Assembly: GCF_000513935.1 (NCBI RefSeq)
Contig: NZ_AZUY01000017.1
Span: 57,998 to 121,997, forward strand
Reading direction: 5' to 3'
Origin: Mesorhizobium sp. WSM3626
GTDB taxonomy: Bacteria; Pseudomonadota; Alphaproteobacteria; Rhizobiales; Rhizobiaceae
DNA: 64,000 nucleotides
Position numbers and translations under genes: made by a program. The notes under the pieces are model-generated. The model searched no databases. It saw only the letters and a list, made by a program, of their open reading frames with translations, and was not told the DNA's origin. How positions within the stretch are numbered: the stretch's first letter is position 1; each line of letters starts with the position of its first letter. Of this stretch, positions 1 to 8,535 are shown piece by piece.

Positions 1-2
1 TT

Positions 3-740
3 GGTCGCGATCCGGTGAAGCTGGCGCGCATCGCCCGATCCTCTGGGCTGCGTGTTATCATGGGAACAGGCTTCTACCTGCAGCACACCCACCCCGACTG
101 GCTGAAAGCGATGGACGTCGACGATGTCACCGAATTCCTGGTCAACGATGTCGGCGGGGGAGCGACACAGCCCGAAATCATGGCCGGCATCATCGGCGAG
201 GTCGGCGTCAGCAAGGATTTCACCGACGAGGAGCGCAAGTCGCTGCAGGCTTCGGCGCGGGCGGCGAAAATCACCGGCGTACCGCTGACCATCCATCTGC
301 CCGGCTGGGAACGGCTGGCGCACGACGTGCTTGACGTGGTCGAGGCGGAAGGCGCGGATCTGAGGCACACGGTGCTTTGCCATATGAACCCGAGCCACAA
401 CGATCTCGCCTACCAGAAAAGCCTGGCCGAGCGCGGCGCCTTCCTGGAATACGATATGATCGGCATGGATTTCTATTATGCCGACCAGGACGCCCAATCG
501 CCGTCCGACGAGCAGAATGCACAGGCAATCCGCTCGCTGATCGACATGGGGTTGGTCGACCGAATTCTGCTGTCGCAGGATGTCTTCCTGAAAATCATGC
601 TGACGCGCTTCGGCGGCTTCGGCTACGGCTTCATTCTCAAGCATTTCGTGCCGAGGCTGAAACGCCATGGCGTCGAGCAGTCGGCTATCGACCGCATACT
701 CATCGACAATCCAAAGACCGTGTTCGCCGCCGGTCTCTGA
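3..740 (+). CDS. Phosphotriesterase-family metal-dependent hydrolase, 5' end outside the window
   Basis: The reading frame is open from the first whole codon, and the residues before the first possible GTG (position 15) read GRDP, as inside this family, so the true start lies upstream. The visible 245 residues are the C-terminal two thirds of a PTE-type TIM barrel. A Glu in IIGEVG takes the place of the carboxylated bridging lysine of true phosphotriesterases. The metal and active-site residues TIH, LCH and SQD follow in order. The N-terminal HxH pair is not visible. The Glu variant suggests a lactonase or amidase rather than an organophosphate hydrolase. It heads or continues the operon running to 4547, with 30 bp to the next gene. 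The substrate is unknown. Confidence 0.88.
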   Translation, partial: GRDPVKLARIARSSGLRVIMGTGFYLQHTHPDWLKAMDVDDVTEFLVNDVGGGATQPEIMAGIIGEVGVSKDFTDEERKSLQASARAAKITGVPLTIHLPGWERLAHDVLDVVEAEGADLRHTVLCHMNPSHNDLAYQKSLAERGAFLEYDMIGMDFYYADQDAQSPSDEQNAQAIRSLIDMGLVDRILLSQDVFLKIMLTRFGGFGYGFILKHFVPRLKRHGVEQSAIDRILIDNPKTVFAAGL

Positions 741-770
741 GCCGCGGCCTCAAGCAGTAAGGAAGTATAC

Positions 771-1541
771 ATGTCCAGGAAGAAGGTTCTTCTCGCAGGT
801 GAGTCCTGGGTCTCGACCGCGACCCACATCAAGGGCTTCGACCAGTTCCCGACCGTGACCTATCACACCGGCGCCGATGAATTGCTGGCCGCATTGAAGG
901 ACGGTCCGTTCGATGTCACGTTCATGCCGGCGCATGAGGCGCAGCGGAATTTCCCCCAGACCATGGAGACGCTTTCGGCCTACGACGCGGTCGTGCTTTC
1001 CGATATTGGCGCCAACACGCTGCTGCTTCATCCCGACACCTGGGTCCACTCCAAGCCCACGCCGAACCGGCTGCGGCTGCTGCGTGACTATGTTGGCAAT
1101 GGCGGCGGCCTCTTGATGTTCGGCGGCTATTACAGCTTCCAGGGCATCAATGGCGGCGCGCGCTATCACAAGACGCCGGTCGAGGAGGTTCTGCCGGTCA
1201 ACTGCCTGCCGGTGGACGACCGCGTCGAGGTTCCGGAAGGTTATGCGCCGGTTGTCACCGGCCCACACGACCATCCGATCCTGAAGGGGCTCGGCAAGGA
1301 TTGGCCGATCCTGCTCGGCTTCAACGAGGTCACGGTCAAAGACGGCGCGGAAGTCCTCGCTACCGTGTCTTCCGACTACCGTTCGCTACCGCTGCTGGTG
1401 ACCGGCAAATACGGCAAGGGCCGCACGCTGGCTTGGACCTCGGATGTCGGCCCGCACTGGCTGCCCTCGAGCTTCATCGCCTGGGATGGCTACAAGACAT
1501 TGTTCGAACAGATGCTGGGCTGGGCAACGGCCAGGGACTGA
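771..1541 (+). CDS. GATase1-like (PF07090-type) cytoplasmic protein
   Basis: A 256-residue protein beginning KKVLLAGESWV, with a flavodoxin-like class I glutamine-amidotransferase fold signature: a central GGGLLMFGGYYSF segment and a late RTLAWTSDVGPHW segment. Proteins of this group are annotated as putative glutamine amidotransferases, but the usual nucleophilic-elbow Cys is not evident (the elbow here reads MFGGYY), so amidotransferase activity is doubtful. It may be a binding or scaffold protein for the pathway. It lies 2 bp upstream of the PfkB kinase gene and is presumably co-transcribed with it. Start chosen at ATG 771, downstream of AAGGAAG. Confidence 0.8.
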   Translation: MSRKKVLLAGESWVSTATHIKGFDQFPTVTYHTGADELLAALKDGPFDVTFMPAHEAQRNFPQTMETLSAYDAVVLSDIGANTLLLHPDTWVHSKPTPNRLRLLRDYVGNGGGLLMFGGYYSFQGINGGARYHKTPVEEVLPVNCLPVDDRVEVPEGYAPVVTGPHDHPILKGLGKDWPILLGFNEVTVKDGAEVLATVSSDYRSLPLLVTGKYGKGRTLAWTSDVGPHWLPSSFIAWDGYKTLFEQMLGWATARD

Positions 1542-1543
1542 TC

Positions 1544-2455
1544 ATGCGCGTCCATGTCGTCGGCAATGTCTGCGTCGATACGACGTTTCGGCTGGACCGG
1601 TTTCCGCAGCCGGGCGAAACGTTGAACGCGTCGAACCATACCGACGGACTTGGCGGCAAGGGTGCGAACCAGGCCGTGGCCACCGCCCGCACCGGTGCCG
1701 ATGTCCGCTTCCACGCGGCGATCGGCAACGATGCCGCCGGAGCATGGATAAGAGACCAACTCAGCCGCGAGCTCGACGACAGCCATCTGACGATGCTGCC
1801 ACTAACCAGCGACCGATCGACTGTTATGGTCGATGCGCGGGGAGAGAACCTCATCGTCACCGGCGCGAGTTGCGCCGCCGCCTTCGATCCGCTGACAGAT
1901 AGCGATTTCCTGCCATCGATCGAACGCGGTGACATCGTGGTGATGCAGGGTAATCTGGATCCGGATGTGACGGTCGCTTGCCTGCTCGCGGCGCGCGCCG
2001 CGGGAGCCATGACGATCTTCAATCCGAGCCCGCTTGCGGCTGACTCCGCACCGGATCTGAGCAACGTCGGGCTAGTCATTGCCAACGCCGGCGAGGCAGC
2101 ACATTTGACTGAAGGCGCAGAGCCTGCCGAGGCGGCCCGCGCGCTGATCCGACAAGGGGCCGATGCCGCGATCGTGACGCTTGGCGCGCAGGGCTGCCTG
2201 GTGGCCGACGGCGGAGGAAACATCGAATGGATCGCGGTGCCCAAGGTGGCTGTGATAGACACCAGCGGCGCCGGCGATGTCTTTTGCGGCTGCCTCGCCG
2301 GTTGTCTTGCGGCCGGCATCGACCTCACCAAAGCGGCGCGGATCGCCGTACGCGCCGCGGCCATCTCGGTCGGACGCGCCGGCACTCTCCAATCTTGCCC
2401 CGAGGGACCGGAGATGAAAACGCTCATGGAAACGACGGAAGCGGAAACCGCATGA
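1544..2455 (+). CDS. PfkB-family carbohydrate or nucleoside kinase
   Basis: A 303-residue ribokinase-fold protein. The N-terminal GGKGANQAVA signature and the C-terminal DTSGAGDVFCG signature (residues about 239-249, catalytic Asp 245) are intact, as is the internal NPSP segment. It should phosphorylate a sugar or nucleoside hydroxyl with ATP. The start is ATG 1544, two bases after the stop of the preceding gene. A longer open frame upstream is only overlap with that gene. Its 3' end overlaps the BtpA/SgcQ gene by ATGA, which indicates translational coupling. The substrate cannot be named from sequence. Confidence 0.9.
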   Translation: MRVHVVGNVCVDTTFRLDRFPQPGETLNASNHTDGLGGKGANQAVATARTGADVRFHAAIGNDAAGAWIRDQLSRELDDSHLTMLPLTSDRSTVMVDARGENLIVTGASCAAAFDPLTDSDFLPSIERGDIVVMQGNLDPDVTVACLLAARAAGAMTIFNPSPLAADSAPDLSNVGLVIANAGEAAHLTEGAEPAEAARALIRQGADAAIVTLGAQGCLVADGGGNIEWIAVPKVAVIDTSGAGDVFCGCLAGCLAAGIDLTKAARIAVRAAAISVGRAGTLQSCPEGPEMKTLMETTEAETA

Positions 2456-3300
2456 CAAAATCCCCCAAAGCCATCGGATCCAAACAGATCACGGACGACG
2501 CGCTGCGGTCGATTTTCGGCAGAAGCAAGGTGGTGATCGGCGTCGTTCACCTCGCCCCCCTACCGGGCGCGCCGCGCTACGACGGCGAGGCGGTGGAGAT
2601 CATCTACCAGCGCGGCCTCGACGACGCCAAAGCCTATCTCGATGGCGGCTGCGATGGTGTGATCGTCGAAAATCACGGCGACGTGCCGTTTGCCAAACCG
2701 GATGACATCGGGCCGGAAACCTCCGCCTACATGTCCGTCGTCGCCGACCGCATCCGCCGTGAGCTTGGCCGGCCGATCGGCATCAACGTGCTCGCCAATG
2801 CCTCCATCCCCGCCCTTTCGATCGCCAGCGCCTCCGGTTCATCCTTCGTGCGTGTCAATCAATGGGCCAACGCCTACATCGCCAATGAAGGCTTCATCGA
2901 AGGCGAAGCGGCGCGCGCCATGCGGTTCCGCGCCAGGCTTCGGGCCAATGGCATCCGCATCTTCGCCGATGCCCATGTCAAGCATGGCGCTCATGCCATC
3001 GTCGGCGACCGGCCGGTCGAGGAACAGGTCAAGGACCTGGTGTTCTTCGATGCCGATGCTGTGATCGCCACCGGCCAGCGCACCGGCCACGCCGCCGACC
3101 TCGGCTATATCAGGATGATCAAGGACGCAGCTGGACTGCCGACGCTGGTCGGCAGCGGTGTCACGCCCGACAACGCCAACGACATCCTCGACATAGTCGA
3201 CGGCGTCATCGTCGCCAGCTCGCTGAAATATGACGGCGTCTGGTGGAATGAGGTCGATCCGCAACGGGTGAAAGCGTTCATCGGCGGCCTCAAGCGGTGA
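2452..3300 (+). CDS. BtpA/SgcQ family TIM-barrel protein
   Basis: A 282-residue protein with the BtpA/SgcQ hallmarks: VVIGVVHLAPLPGAPRY near residue 25, GCDGVIVENHGDVPF, a central PIGINVLAN, and the C-terminal LVGSGVTPDNA phosphate-binding-like loop. The family is named for a cyanobacterial photosystem I biogenesis protein and an E. coli sugar-operon protein, and its chemistry is not established. Here it sits between a PfkB kinase and an M20 hydrolase, overlapping both by 4 bp. A role on a phosphorylated intermediate made by the kinase is therefore plausible but inferred. Confidence 0.88.
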   Translation: MTKSPKAIGSKQITDDALRSIFGRSKVVIGVVHLAPLPGAPRYDGEAVEIIYQRGLDDAKAYLDGGCDGVIVENHGDVPFAKPDDIGPETSAYMSVVADRIRRELGRPIGINVLANASIPALSIASASGSSFVRVNQWANAYIANEGFIEGEAARAMRFRARLRANGIRIFADAHVKHGAHAIVGDRPVEEQVKDLVFFDADAVIATGQRTGHAADLGYIRMIKDAAGLPTLVGSGVTPDNANDILDIVDGVIVASSLKYDGVWWNEVDPQRVKAFIGGLKR

Positions 3301-4547
3301 CTTTGGTGCCGGAGATCAACGGCGAGCGGCTGCTTGGACGGCTCGACGCCTTCGCCCGCATCGGCGCGACGCCAGCCGGAGGGGTCAATCGGCAGGCGTT
3401 CAGCATCGAGGACCGCAGTGCCCGGCGCCTGCTTGCGGAATTGGCACTGGCGCGCGGCTTCACGGTCTTTCAGGACGGCATCGCGAACCTCTTCATCCGC
3501 CGCGAAGGGTCGGATGCCACGCTGCCGCCACTCATGATCGGCAGCCATCTCGACAGCCAGCCCAACGGCGGGCGCTTCGACGGCGCGCTCGGCACGCTTT
3601 GCGCCTTCGAGGCGCTCGAAGCGCTGGAGGACGCGAAGGCTCAAACCAGGAGGCCGATCGAGGTGGTTGCCTGGGCCAATGAAGAAGGCAGTCGCTTCGT
3701 GCCGGGCGTCATGGGCTCCATGGCCTTCACCGGTGCGGATACCGACGCGTGGAAATCGACCGTCGGTGCTGACGGAGCGCCCCTGGCGACGGAGCTCGAA
3801 GCGACGATCGCGGCCTTGCCGGAGGCGAGACTTCGCCCGACCGGCATGCCGATATCAGGCTATATCGAGCTGCATATCGAACAGGGGCCTTCGCTGGAAA
3901 AGGAACTGGTGCCGATCGGTGTCGTCACCGCCGTTCAGGGCACGCGCTGGCTGGAAGTTTGCATCGAGGGCAGTGCCGGTCACGCCGGTACGACGGGCCT
4001 CGCCTATCGCAGGGATCCGATGGTTGCCGCGATTGCCGCGATACACAGGCTGCAGAAGACGATCATGCCGCTCGACGCCAGCGCGCGTCTGACGGTCGGC
4101 CGGATATTGGCTCAGCCGGGATCGATCAACGCCATACCGCAATCCGTGATCTTCACGGTGGATCTGCGGCATCCACGGCCGGAGCGGCTCGATGCCATCG
4201 AGGCCGAGGTGCGCGCGGTCTGCGCTGCGGAGGTGGAGGGCCAGCATTGCTCCGCAACGATCAGGCCGTCGTTCGATATGCCAGGGGCCGCGTTCTCTCC
4301 CGATATGATAAAAATCGTCGAAGATGCCGCCAGTGCCCTGCAGCTAACCCACAAACAGATGATATCGGGCGCGTTCCACGATGCGTTGTTCATCGCCCGC
4401 GTGGCGCCTACCGCGATGATCTTCGTGCCGTGCCGTGACGGGCTGAGCCACAATGAGGCGGAATATGTAGAGCCCGTGGATGCGATCACCGGCGCACGGG
4501 TCCTGTTGCAGGCAACGATCGCAGCCTCGGCGGCTCGGACAAGGTGA
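3297..4547 (+). CDS. M20-family Zn amidohydrolase (allantoate/N-carbamoyl-amino-acid hydrolase type)
   Basis: A 416-residue protein starting at GTG 3297, overlapping the previous stop as GTGA. Metal and substrate motifs of the AllC/HyuC/AmaB group are present in order: GSHLDSQ (His 84), GGRFDGALG, NEEGSRF, LHIEQGP, GAFHDALF and SHNEAEY near the C-terminus. The family hydrolyses ureido or amide bonds with two metal ions. It is the last gene of the 1-4547 operon, since a 204 bp gap follows. Its presence suggests that the pathway substrate carries a carbamoyl or amide nitrogen. Confidence 0.9.
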   Translation: MTLVPEINGERLLGRLDAFARIGATPAGGVNRQAFSIEDRSARRLLAELALARGFTVFQDGIANLFIRREGSDATLPPLMIGSHLDSQPNGGRFDGALGTLCAFEALEALEDAKAQTRRPIEVVAWANEEGSRFVPGVMGSMAFTGADTDAWKSTVGADGAPLATELEATIAALPEARLRPTGMPISGYIELHIEQGPSLEKELVPIGVVTAVQGTRWLEVCIEGSAGHAGTTGLAYRRDPMVAAIAAIHRLQKTIMPLDASARLTVGRILAQPGSINAIPQSVIFTVDLRHPRPERLDAIEAEVRAVCAAEVEGQHCSATIRPSFDMPGAAFSPDMIKIVEDAASALQLTHKQMISGAFHDALFIARVAPTAMIFVPCRDGLSHNEAEYVEPVDAITGARVLLQATIAASAARTR

Positions 4548-4751
4548 TCTCGCCGACCTGAAACCGACCAGGCGCATTGTTTTCGGGGTATCGACGGCCT
4601 CCCCTGCCCCGTCGCGCCAACAAACCTTGCGGCTGTGTCCTCGGCGCCCTTGTGGGTATCGCCAAAATGGATGAATAGTCCGACAGGGCGCCGCCCTGAA
4701 ATTGCCCGCTTGCGGTTTTCAGGTCGCGCCAGAGCCGAGCCGGGTTTTTGA

Positions 4752-6905
4752 ATGGTCAACCCTGAACCACGCAAGAGAAGAGGTCCGATCGCCTCCCGCC
4801 TTCTGGCGCTGGACGCGTGGCTCGATTCCTCTCTCTATGAGATCGGGTTCAAGGCGCGCCAGTTCTGGGAGGCCGCGACGATCTTCTCGCGGCGCTTCCG
4901 TCTCAAGGGCTGGCGCCGTGGCTTCATCGAACTTTTGAGCGAAGGTTTTACACTCGGCGCCGGCGGCATGGTGGTGATGCTGGCGCTGGCGATACCCGCT
5001 TTCCAGGACACCACCGGCGACTGGCGTGCCCAGGGCGACTTCGCCGTCACCTTCCTTGACCGGTACGGCAACGAGATCGGCCAGCGCGGCATCATCCAGC
5101 GCGATTCCGTGCCGGTCGACGAGATGCCGGACCACGTCATCAAGGCGGTGCTCGCCACGGAGGATCGCAGGTTTTTCGATCATTACGGTATCGACGTGCT
5201 CGGCCTGTCGCGCGCGATCTTCGAGAATGTGCGGGCAAACTCGGTCGTCCAGGGCGGCTCGAGCATCACCCAGCAGCTGGCCAAGAACCTGTTCCTGACC
5301 AACGAGCGCACGTTCGAGCGCAAGATCAAGGAAGCCTTCCTGTCGCTGTGGCTGGAGGCCAATCTGTCGAAAAAGGAAATCCTGCAGCTCTATCTCGACC
5401 GCGCCTATATGGGCGGCGGCACATTCGGTATCGAGGCGGCGGCGGATTTCTATTTCGGCAAGAGCGTCAAGGACCTGAACCTTGCCGAGGCGGCGATGCT
5501 CGCCGGCCTGTTCAAGGCGCCGACCAAATACGCGCCGCACATCAACCTGCCGGCGGCGCGCGCTCGCGCCAATGTGGTGCTGTCCAACCTTGTCGATTCC
5601 GGTTTCATGACCGAAGGCCAGGTGCTGCAGGCAAGGCTGCATCCGGCCGATGTCGTCGATCGCGGCGAACAGAAAAGTCCCGACTATTTCCTCGACTGGG
5701 CCTTCGACGAGGTCAAGAAGATCGCCAAGCCCGGCCAGCACTCGCTGGTCGCTCACACCACCTTCGACGCCAACATCCAGAAAGCGGCGGAGGAATCCGT
5801 CGAGTTCCACCTGCGCCAGTTCGGCAAGGAATACAACGTCACCGAAGGTGCCGTGGTGGTCATCGAGACCAATGGTGCGGTGCGAGCGATCGTCGGCGGC
5901 CGTGACTACGGCGCCAGCCAGTTCAACCGCGCCACCAAAGCGCTGCGCCAGACCGGCTCGTCGTTCAAGCCCTATGTCTACGCCACGGCGATGGAACACG
6001 GTTTCACGCCGAACTCGATCATTTCTGGCGGGCCGATCAGCTGGGGCAACTGGTCACCGCATAATTACAGCGGCGAATCGGCGGGCAACATCACCCTGAT
6101 CATGGCGATGGCCAAGTCGATCAACACGGTGCCGGTGCGGCTGGCCAAGGACCATCTCGGCATCGCGCCGATCAAAGCATTGGCGGAATCGTTTGGCGTG
6201 GAATCGCCGCTCGAAGGGCACAAGACGATGGTGCTCGGCACCTCGGGCATGACCGTGATGGACCAGGCGACGGGCTACAGCGTGTTCGCCCAGAACGGCT
6301 TCGTCGGCTCCCGGCACGGCATCACCCAGCTCGTCACGCGTACCGGCGACGTGGTTTACGACTGGACCAAGGACGCGCCGCCGCCGCACCGCGTGCTGTC
6401 CGAGCAGGCGCTGAAATCCATGAACACCATGCTGACGGCCGTGCCGGTGATGGGCACGGCGCGGCGGGCGCAAATTCCCAACATCGTCGTCGCCGGCAAG
6501 ACCGGCACGACGCAGTCCTACCGCGATGCCTGGTTCGTCGGCTTCACCGGCAACTACACGGCGGCCGTGTGGCTGGGCAATGACGATTTCACACCGACCA
6601 AGAACATGACCGGCGGTTCGCTGCCGGCGATGGTGTGGCAGCGGCTGATGGTCTACGCGCACCAGAACATCGACCTGAAGCCGATCCCCGGCATCGACAA
6701 ACCCTTCGCCGACGAGGAGATCGCGGCCAAGGCCGCCGAGGCGCAGAAGAAGAGCGAGGAGCAGGCAGCGGCCGATACCGCCGCCGAGCGGCCGCCGGTG
6801 CTGTCCAGCCGAACCACGCAGACGCTGAGGGACATGAGCCAGCTGTTCCAGACGGCGCCCAAACTCGACGCCCCCACTCCACCCGAAACGCTTTCGGCCC
6901 TGTGA
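4752..6905 (+). CDS. Class A penicillin-binding protein 1A (glycosyltransferase/transpeptidase)
   Basis: A 717-residue bifunctional peptidoglycan synthase. After a cytoplasmic N-terminus, one membrane anchor spans about residues 66-84. The GT51 domain follows with ATEDRRFF (catalytic Glu 137) and GGSSITQQLAKN. The transpeptidase domain has SSFK (Ser 403, Lys 406), SIN and KTGTT (Lys 583). The C-terminal tail is rich in Ala, Glu and Lys (AAEAQKKSEEQ) and probably disordered. The start at ATG 4752 gives the expected positively charged N-terminus. It appears to be transcribed alone. The 204 bp in front holds no gene that I can support. Confidence 0.95.
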   Translation: MVNPEPRKRRGPIASRLLALDAWLDSSLYEIGFKARQFWEAATIFSRRFRLKGWRRGFIELLSEGFTLGAGGMVVMLALAIPAFQDTTGDWRAQGDFAVTFLDRYGNEIGQRGIIQRDSVPVDEMPDHVIKAVLATEDRRFFDHYGIDVLGLSRAIFENVRANSVVQGGSSITQQLAKNLFLTNERTFERKIKEAFLSLWLEANLSKKEILQLYLDRAYMGGGTFGIEAAADFYFGKSVKDLNLAEAAMLAGLFKAPTKYAPHINLPAARARANVVLSNLVDSGFMTEGQVLQARLHPADVVDRGEQKSPDYFLDWAFDEVKKIAKPGQHSLVAHTTFDANIQKAAEESVEFHLRQFGKEYNVTEGAVVVIETNGAVRAIVGGRDYGASQFNRATKALRQTGSSFKPYVYATAMEHGFTPNSIISGGPISWGNWSPHNYSGESAGNITLIMAMAKSINTVPVRLAKDHLGIAPIKALAESFGVESPLEGHKTMVLGTSGMTVMDQATGYSVFAQNGFVGSRHGITQLVTRTGDVVYDWTKDAPPPHRVLSEQALKSMNTMLTAVPVMGTARRAQIPNIVVAGKTGTTQSYRDAWFVGFTGNYTAAVWLGNDDFTPTKNMTGGSLPAMVWQRLMVYAHQNIDLKPIPGIDKPFADEEIAAKAAEAQKKSEEQAAADTAAERPPVLSSRTTQTLRDMSQLFQTAPKLDAPTPPETLSAL

Positions 6906-7016
6906 CATCCGCCCCGGCGCGAGCCGGGTCGGCAGGCAAATCCATCACGCCGGCTTGCCACAAGACCCCGCGCCGCGATATCCCCGAACTGCAATCCTTC
7001 GCGCACCCGGCCCTTC

Positions 7017-7601
7017 ATGCTCAAGAACGCCTTCCTGATGCTGATCTCGCTTGCCATAGCCATTGGCGGGGGCGGCGCCAGCGTCTGGTATGCGCTGAGG
7101 ATCCAGGACGGGGTCGGCGCAATCAGGATCGGCCAGTGGACCGCCTTCCCCGACATCGGCACACCGGCCGCGGACCCCTATTCCAAGGCGCGCGTGGCGC
7201 GCGAGGGGGTGCTGGCGCTCGGCCGCGCCGAAGGCCTGTCCTTCGTAGCGGAAAACGACGCCGCCGGCGACCAGCTCAAGCGGGAATGCGCCTACAGGAT
7301 CGAGGGTGGATTTCCGACAGCCCGGTTCTGGACGCTTTATGCCGCCGATCGATCGCTCGGCGTCGTCGAGACCGGCAAATCGCGGCTTGCGGCACTTCAG
7401 TCCTACGAGGTGCTGCGCCAACCAGACAATTCCGTGATCATCTCCGTTGGCCATCACCCGATGCCGGGCAACTGGCTTCTGACCGACGGTTCCGGGAAGA
7501 TGTATTTCGTCCTGACCTTCTACGACACGCCGATCGCCAGCAGCACCGGCCTGTCCGACGTTTCGCTGCCCAGGATCGTGAGGGCGGGCTGCGATGCGTA
7601 G
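7017..7601 (+). CDS. DUF1214-domain membrane-anchored protein
   Basis: 194 residues: one N-terminal hydrophobic segment (about 2-25, an uncleaved anchor or signal) followed by a DUF1214-type domain with NSVIISVGHHPMPGNWLLT and YFVLTFYDTP. It overlaps the following DUF1254-like gene by 8 bp, so the two are one transcriptional unit. In many bacteria DUF1254 and DUF1214 form one larger secreted protein with DUF1254 first. Here they are separate, short and in the opposite order. Biochemical function is unknown. Confidence 0.8.
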   Translation: MLKNAFLMLISLAIAIGGGGASVWYALRIQDGVGAIRIGQWTAFPDIGTPAADPYSKARVAREGVLALGRAEGLSFVAENDAAGDQLKRECAYRIEGGFPTARFWTLYAADRSLGVVETGKSRLAALQSYEVLRQPDNSVIISVGHHPMPGNWLLTDGSGKMYFVLTFYDTPIASSTGLSDVSLPRIVRAGCDA

Positions 7602-8163
7602 TCTGCATGCCGCGCTGCGCAGGCTTCTGCACGCCGTCCTGCTGGGCCTCGTCGGCGCCGGCATTGTCCACATTATCGTCCTGCTTCTGGTGCCGGATTT
7701 TTCCGAACGTGACGCCTGGTCGCGTCTTTCCATGGCATCCGATCTCTACAGGATGAACCGGCTCGATGCCGAAGCCGGCGGCGCGCCGGTGGTGAAATCG
7801 GTCGACCCGCTGTTCTATGCCACAGCCTGCCGCTTCGACCTCGAGGAAGGAATGGTCCGGATCAAGGCGCCGGGAGACGTCCCCTTCTGGTCGGTGTCGG
7901 TCTATGACCGCAGCGGTCACAACATCTATTCCTTCAACGACCACACGGCGACCGGTGGCAAGCTGGATGCGGTCGTGCTGACGCCGGCGCAGATGATCGA
8001 CGTGCGCAAGGACCTGCCCGAAGACCTCCAGGGAGCGATTTTCGTCGAAGCGCCCATCGACGAAGGCATCTTCGTCATCCGCAGCTTCGTGCCGGACGAG
8101 AGCTGGAAGCCGATCGTGTCGCGCTTTCTCGATCAGAGTTCCTGCGAGCTGCAGGATTTCTAG
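7594..8163 (+). CDS. DUF1254-domain membrane-anchored protein
   Basis: 189 residues with an N-terminal transmembrane helix (about 12-32), then a DUF1254-like domain: DPLFYATACRFDL, VPFWSVSVYDRSGHNIYSFND and FVIRSFVPDES. The start at ATG 7594 overlaps the DUF1214 gene. Translational coupling and similar size suggest that the two products work as a pair in the envelope. Function unknown. Confidence 0.8.
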   Translation: MRSLHAALRRLLHAVLLGLVGAGIVHIIVLLLVPDFSERDAWSRLSMASDLYRMNRLDAEAGGAPVVKSVDPLFYATACRFDLEEGMVRIKAPGDVPFWSVSVYDRSGHNIYSFNDHTATGGKLDAVVLTPAQMIDVRKDLPEDLQGAIFVEAPIDEGIFVIRSFVPDESWKPIVSRFLDQSSCELQDF

Positions 8164-8535
8164 GGCTTCAGCAAGCTCAGTGGTGCGGCACGGGCGTCCG
8201 TGGCGATCCCGGCTTGTCCGGCCCTGCGGGCCGCGCTTCGCCGGTGCTGGACCGCTCATAGCGGATGCCGGGAAATATGATTACGGCCGCCGGTATTTCG
8301 GTGGTTTGCTTTGCTCGATTGGTCGGTGCCGCACGCGGCACGAAAGACAGTACCATGCCCATGGTTCGCGCATTCCTCTCGGTTTCCCCGGAGCACAACG
8401 CAACGCCTCCAAATATCATTAAGGCCGGCAGAGGGTTAACGGAGCGCTAACGGATCGCCGCTAACTTGATCTTTGTTCCCAGGTCAGAGAGTTCTGACCG
8501 AGGCAAACGCGAAACCGACATGTTCCGGTGGCGCG
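8164..8535. other. Intergenic region upstream of the DUF2336 gene
   Basis: The 372 bp between the DUF1254 and DUF2336 genes hold no convincing gene. Short open frames here lack ribosome binding sites and family features. The only structured element seen is a run of TAAC boxes between 8436 and 8465, listed separately. Confidence 0.5.
8436..8451 (+). promoter_or_regulatory. Candidate CtrA-like box
   Basis: TTAA (8436-8439), seven bases, then CTAAC (8447-8451). This matches the alphaproteobacterial CtrA full site TTAA-N7-TTAAC with one mismatch. A further CTAAC lies at 8461-8465. It sits about 85 bp upstream of the chosen start of the DUF2336 gene. One-mismatch sites occur by chance, so this is tentative. 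Confidence 0.3.

Noticed and set aside
4680..4698. CAGGGCG/CGCCCTG palindrome before the PBP gene
   Set aside because: The loop would be one base and there is no T-run, so it cannot fold as a terminator. It is probably chance in GC-rich DNA.
4719..5999. A 426-codon minus-strand frame
   Set aside because: It is the antisense shadow of the class A penicillin-binding protein, which has all catalytic motifs in frame on the plus strand.
8180..8422. Two overlapping short frames, one on each strand, between the DUF1254 and DUF2336 genes
   Set aside because: Both are Arg/Gly-rich, without start signals or family features, as expected for open frames in GC-rich non-coding DNA.
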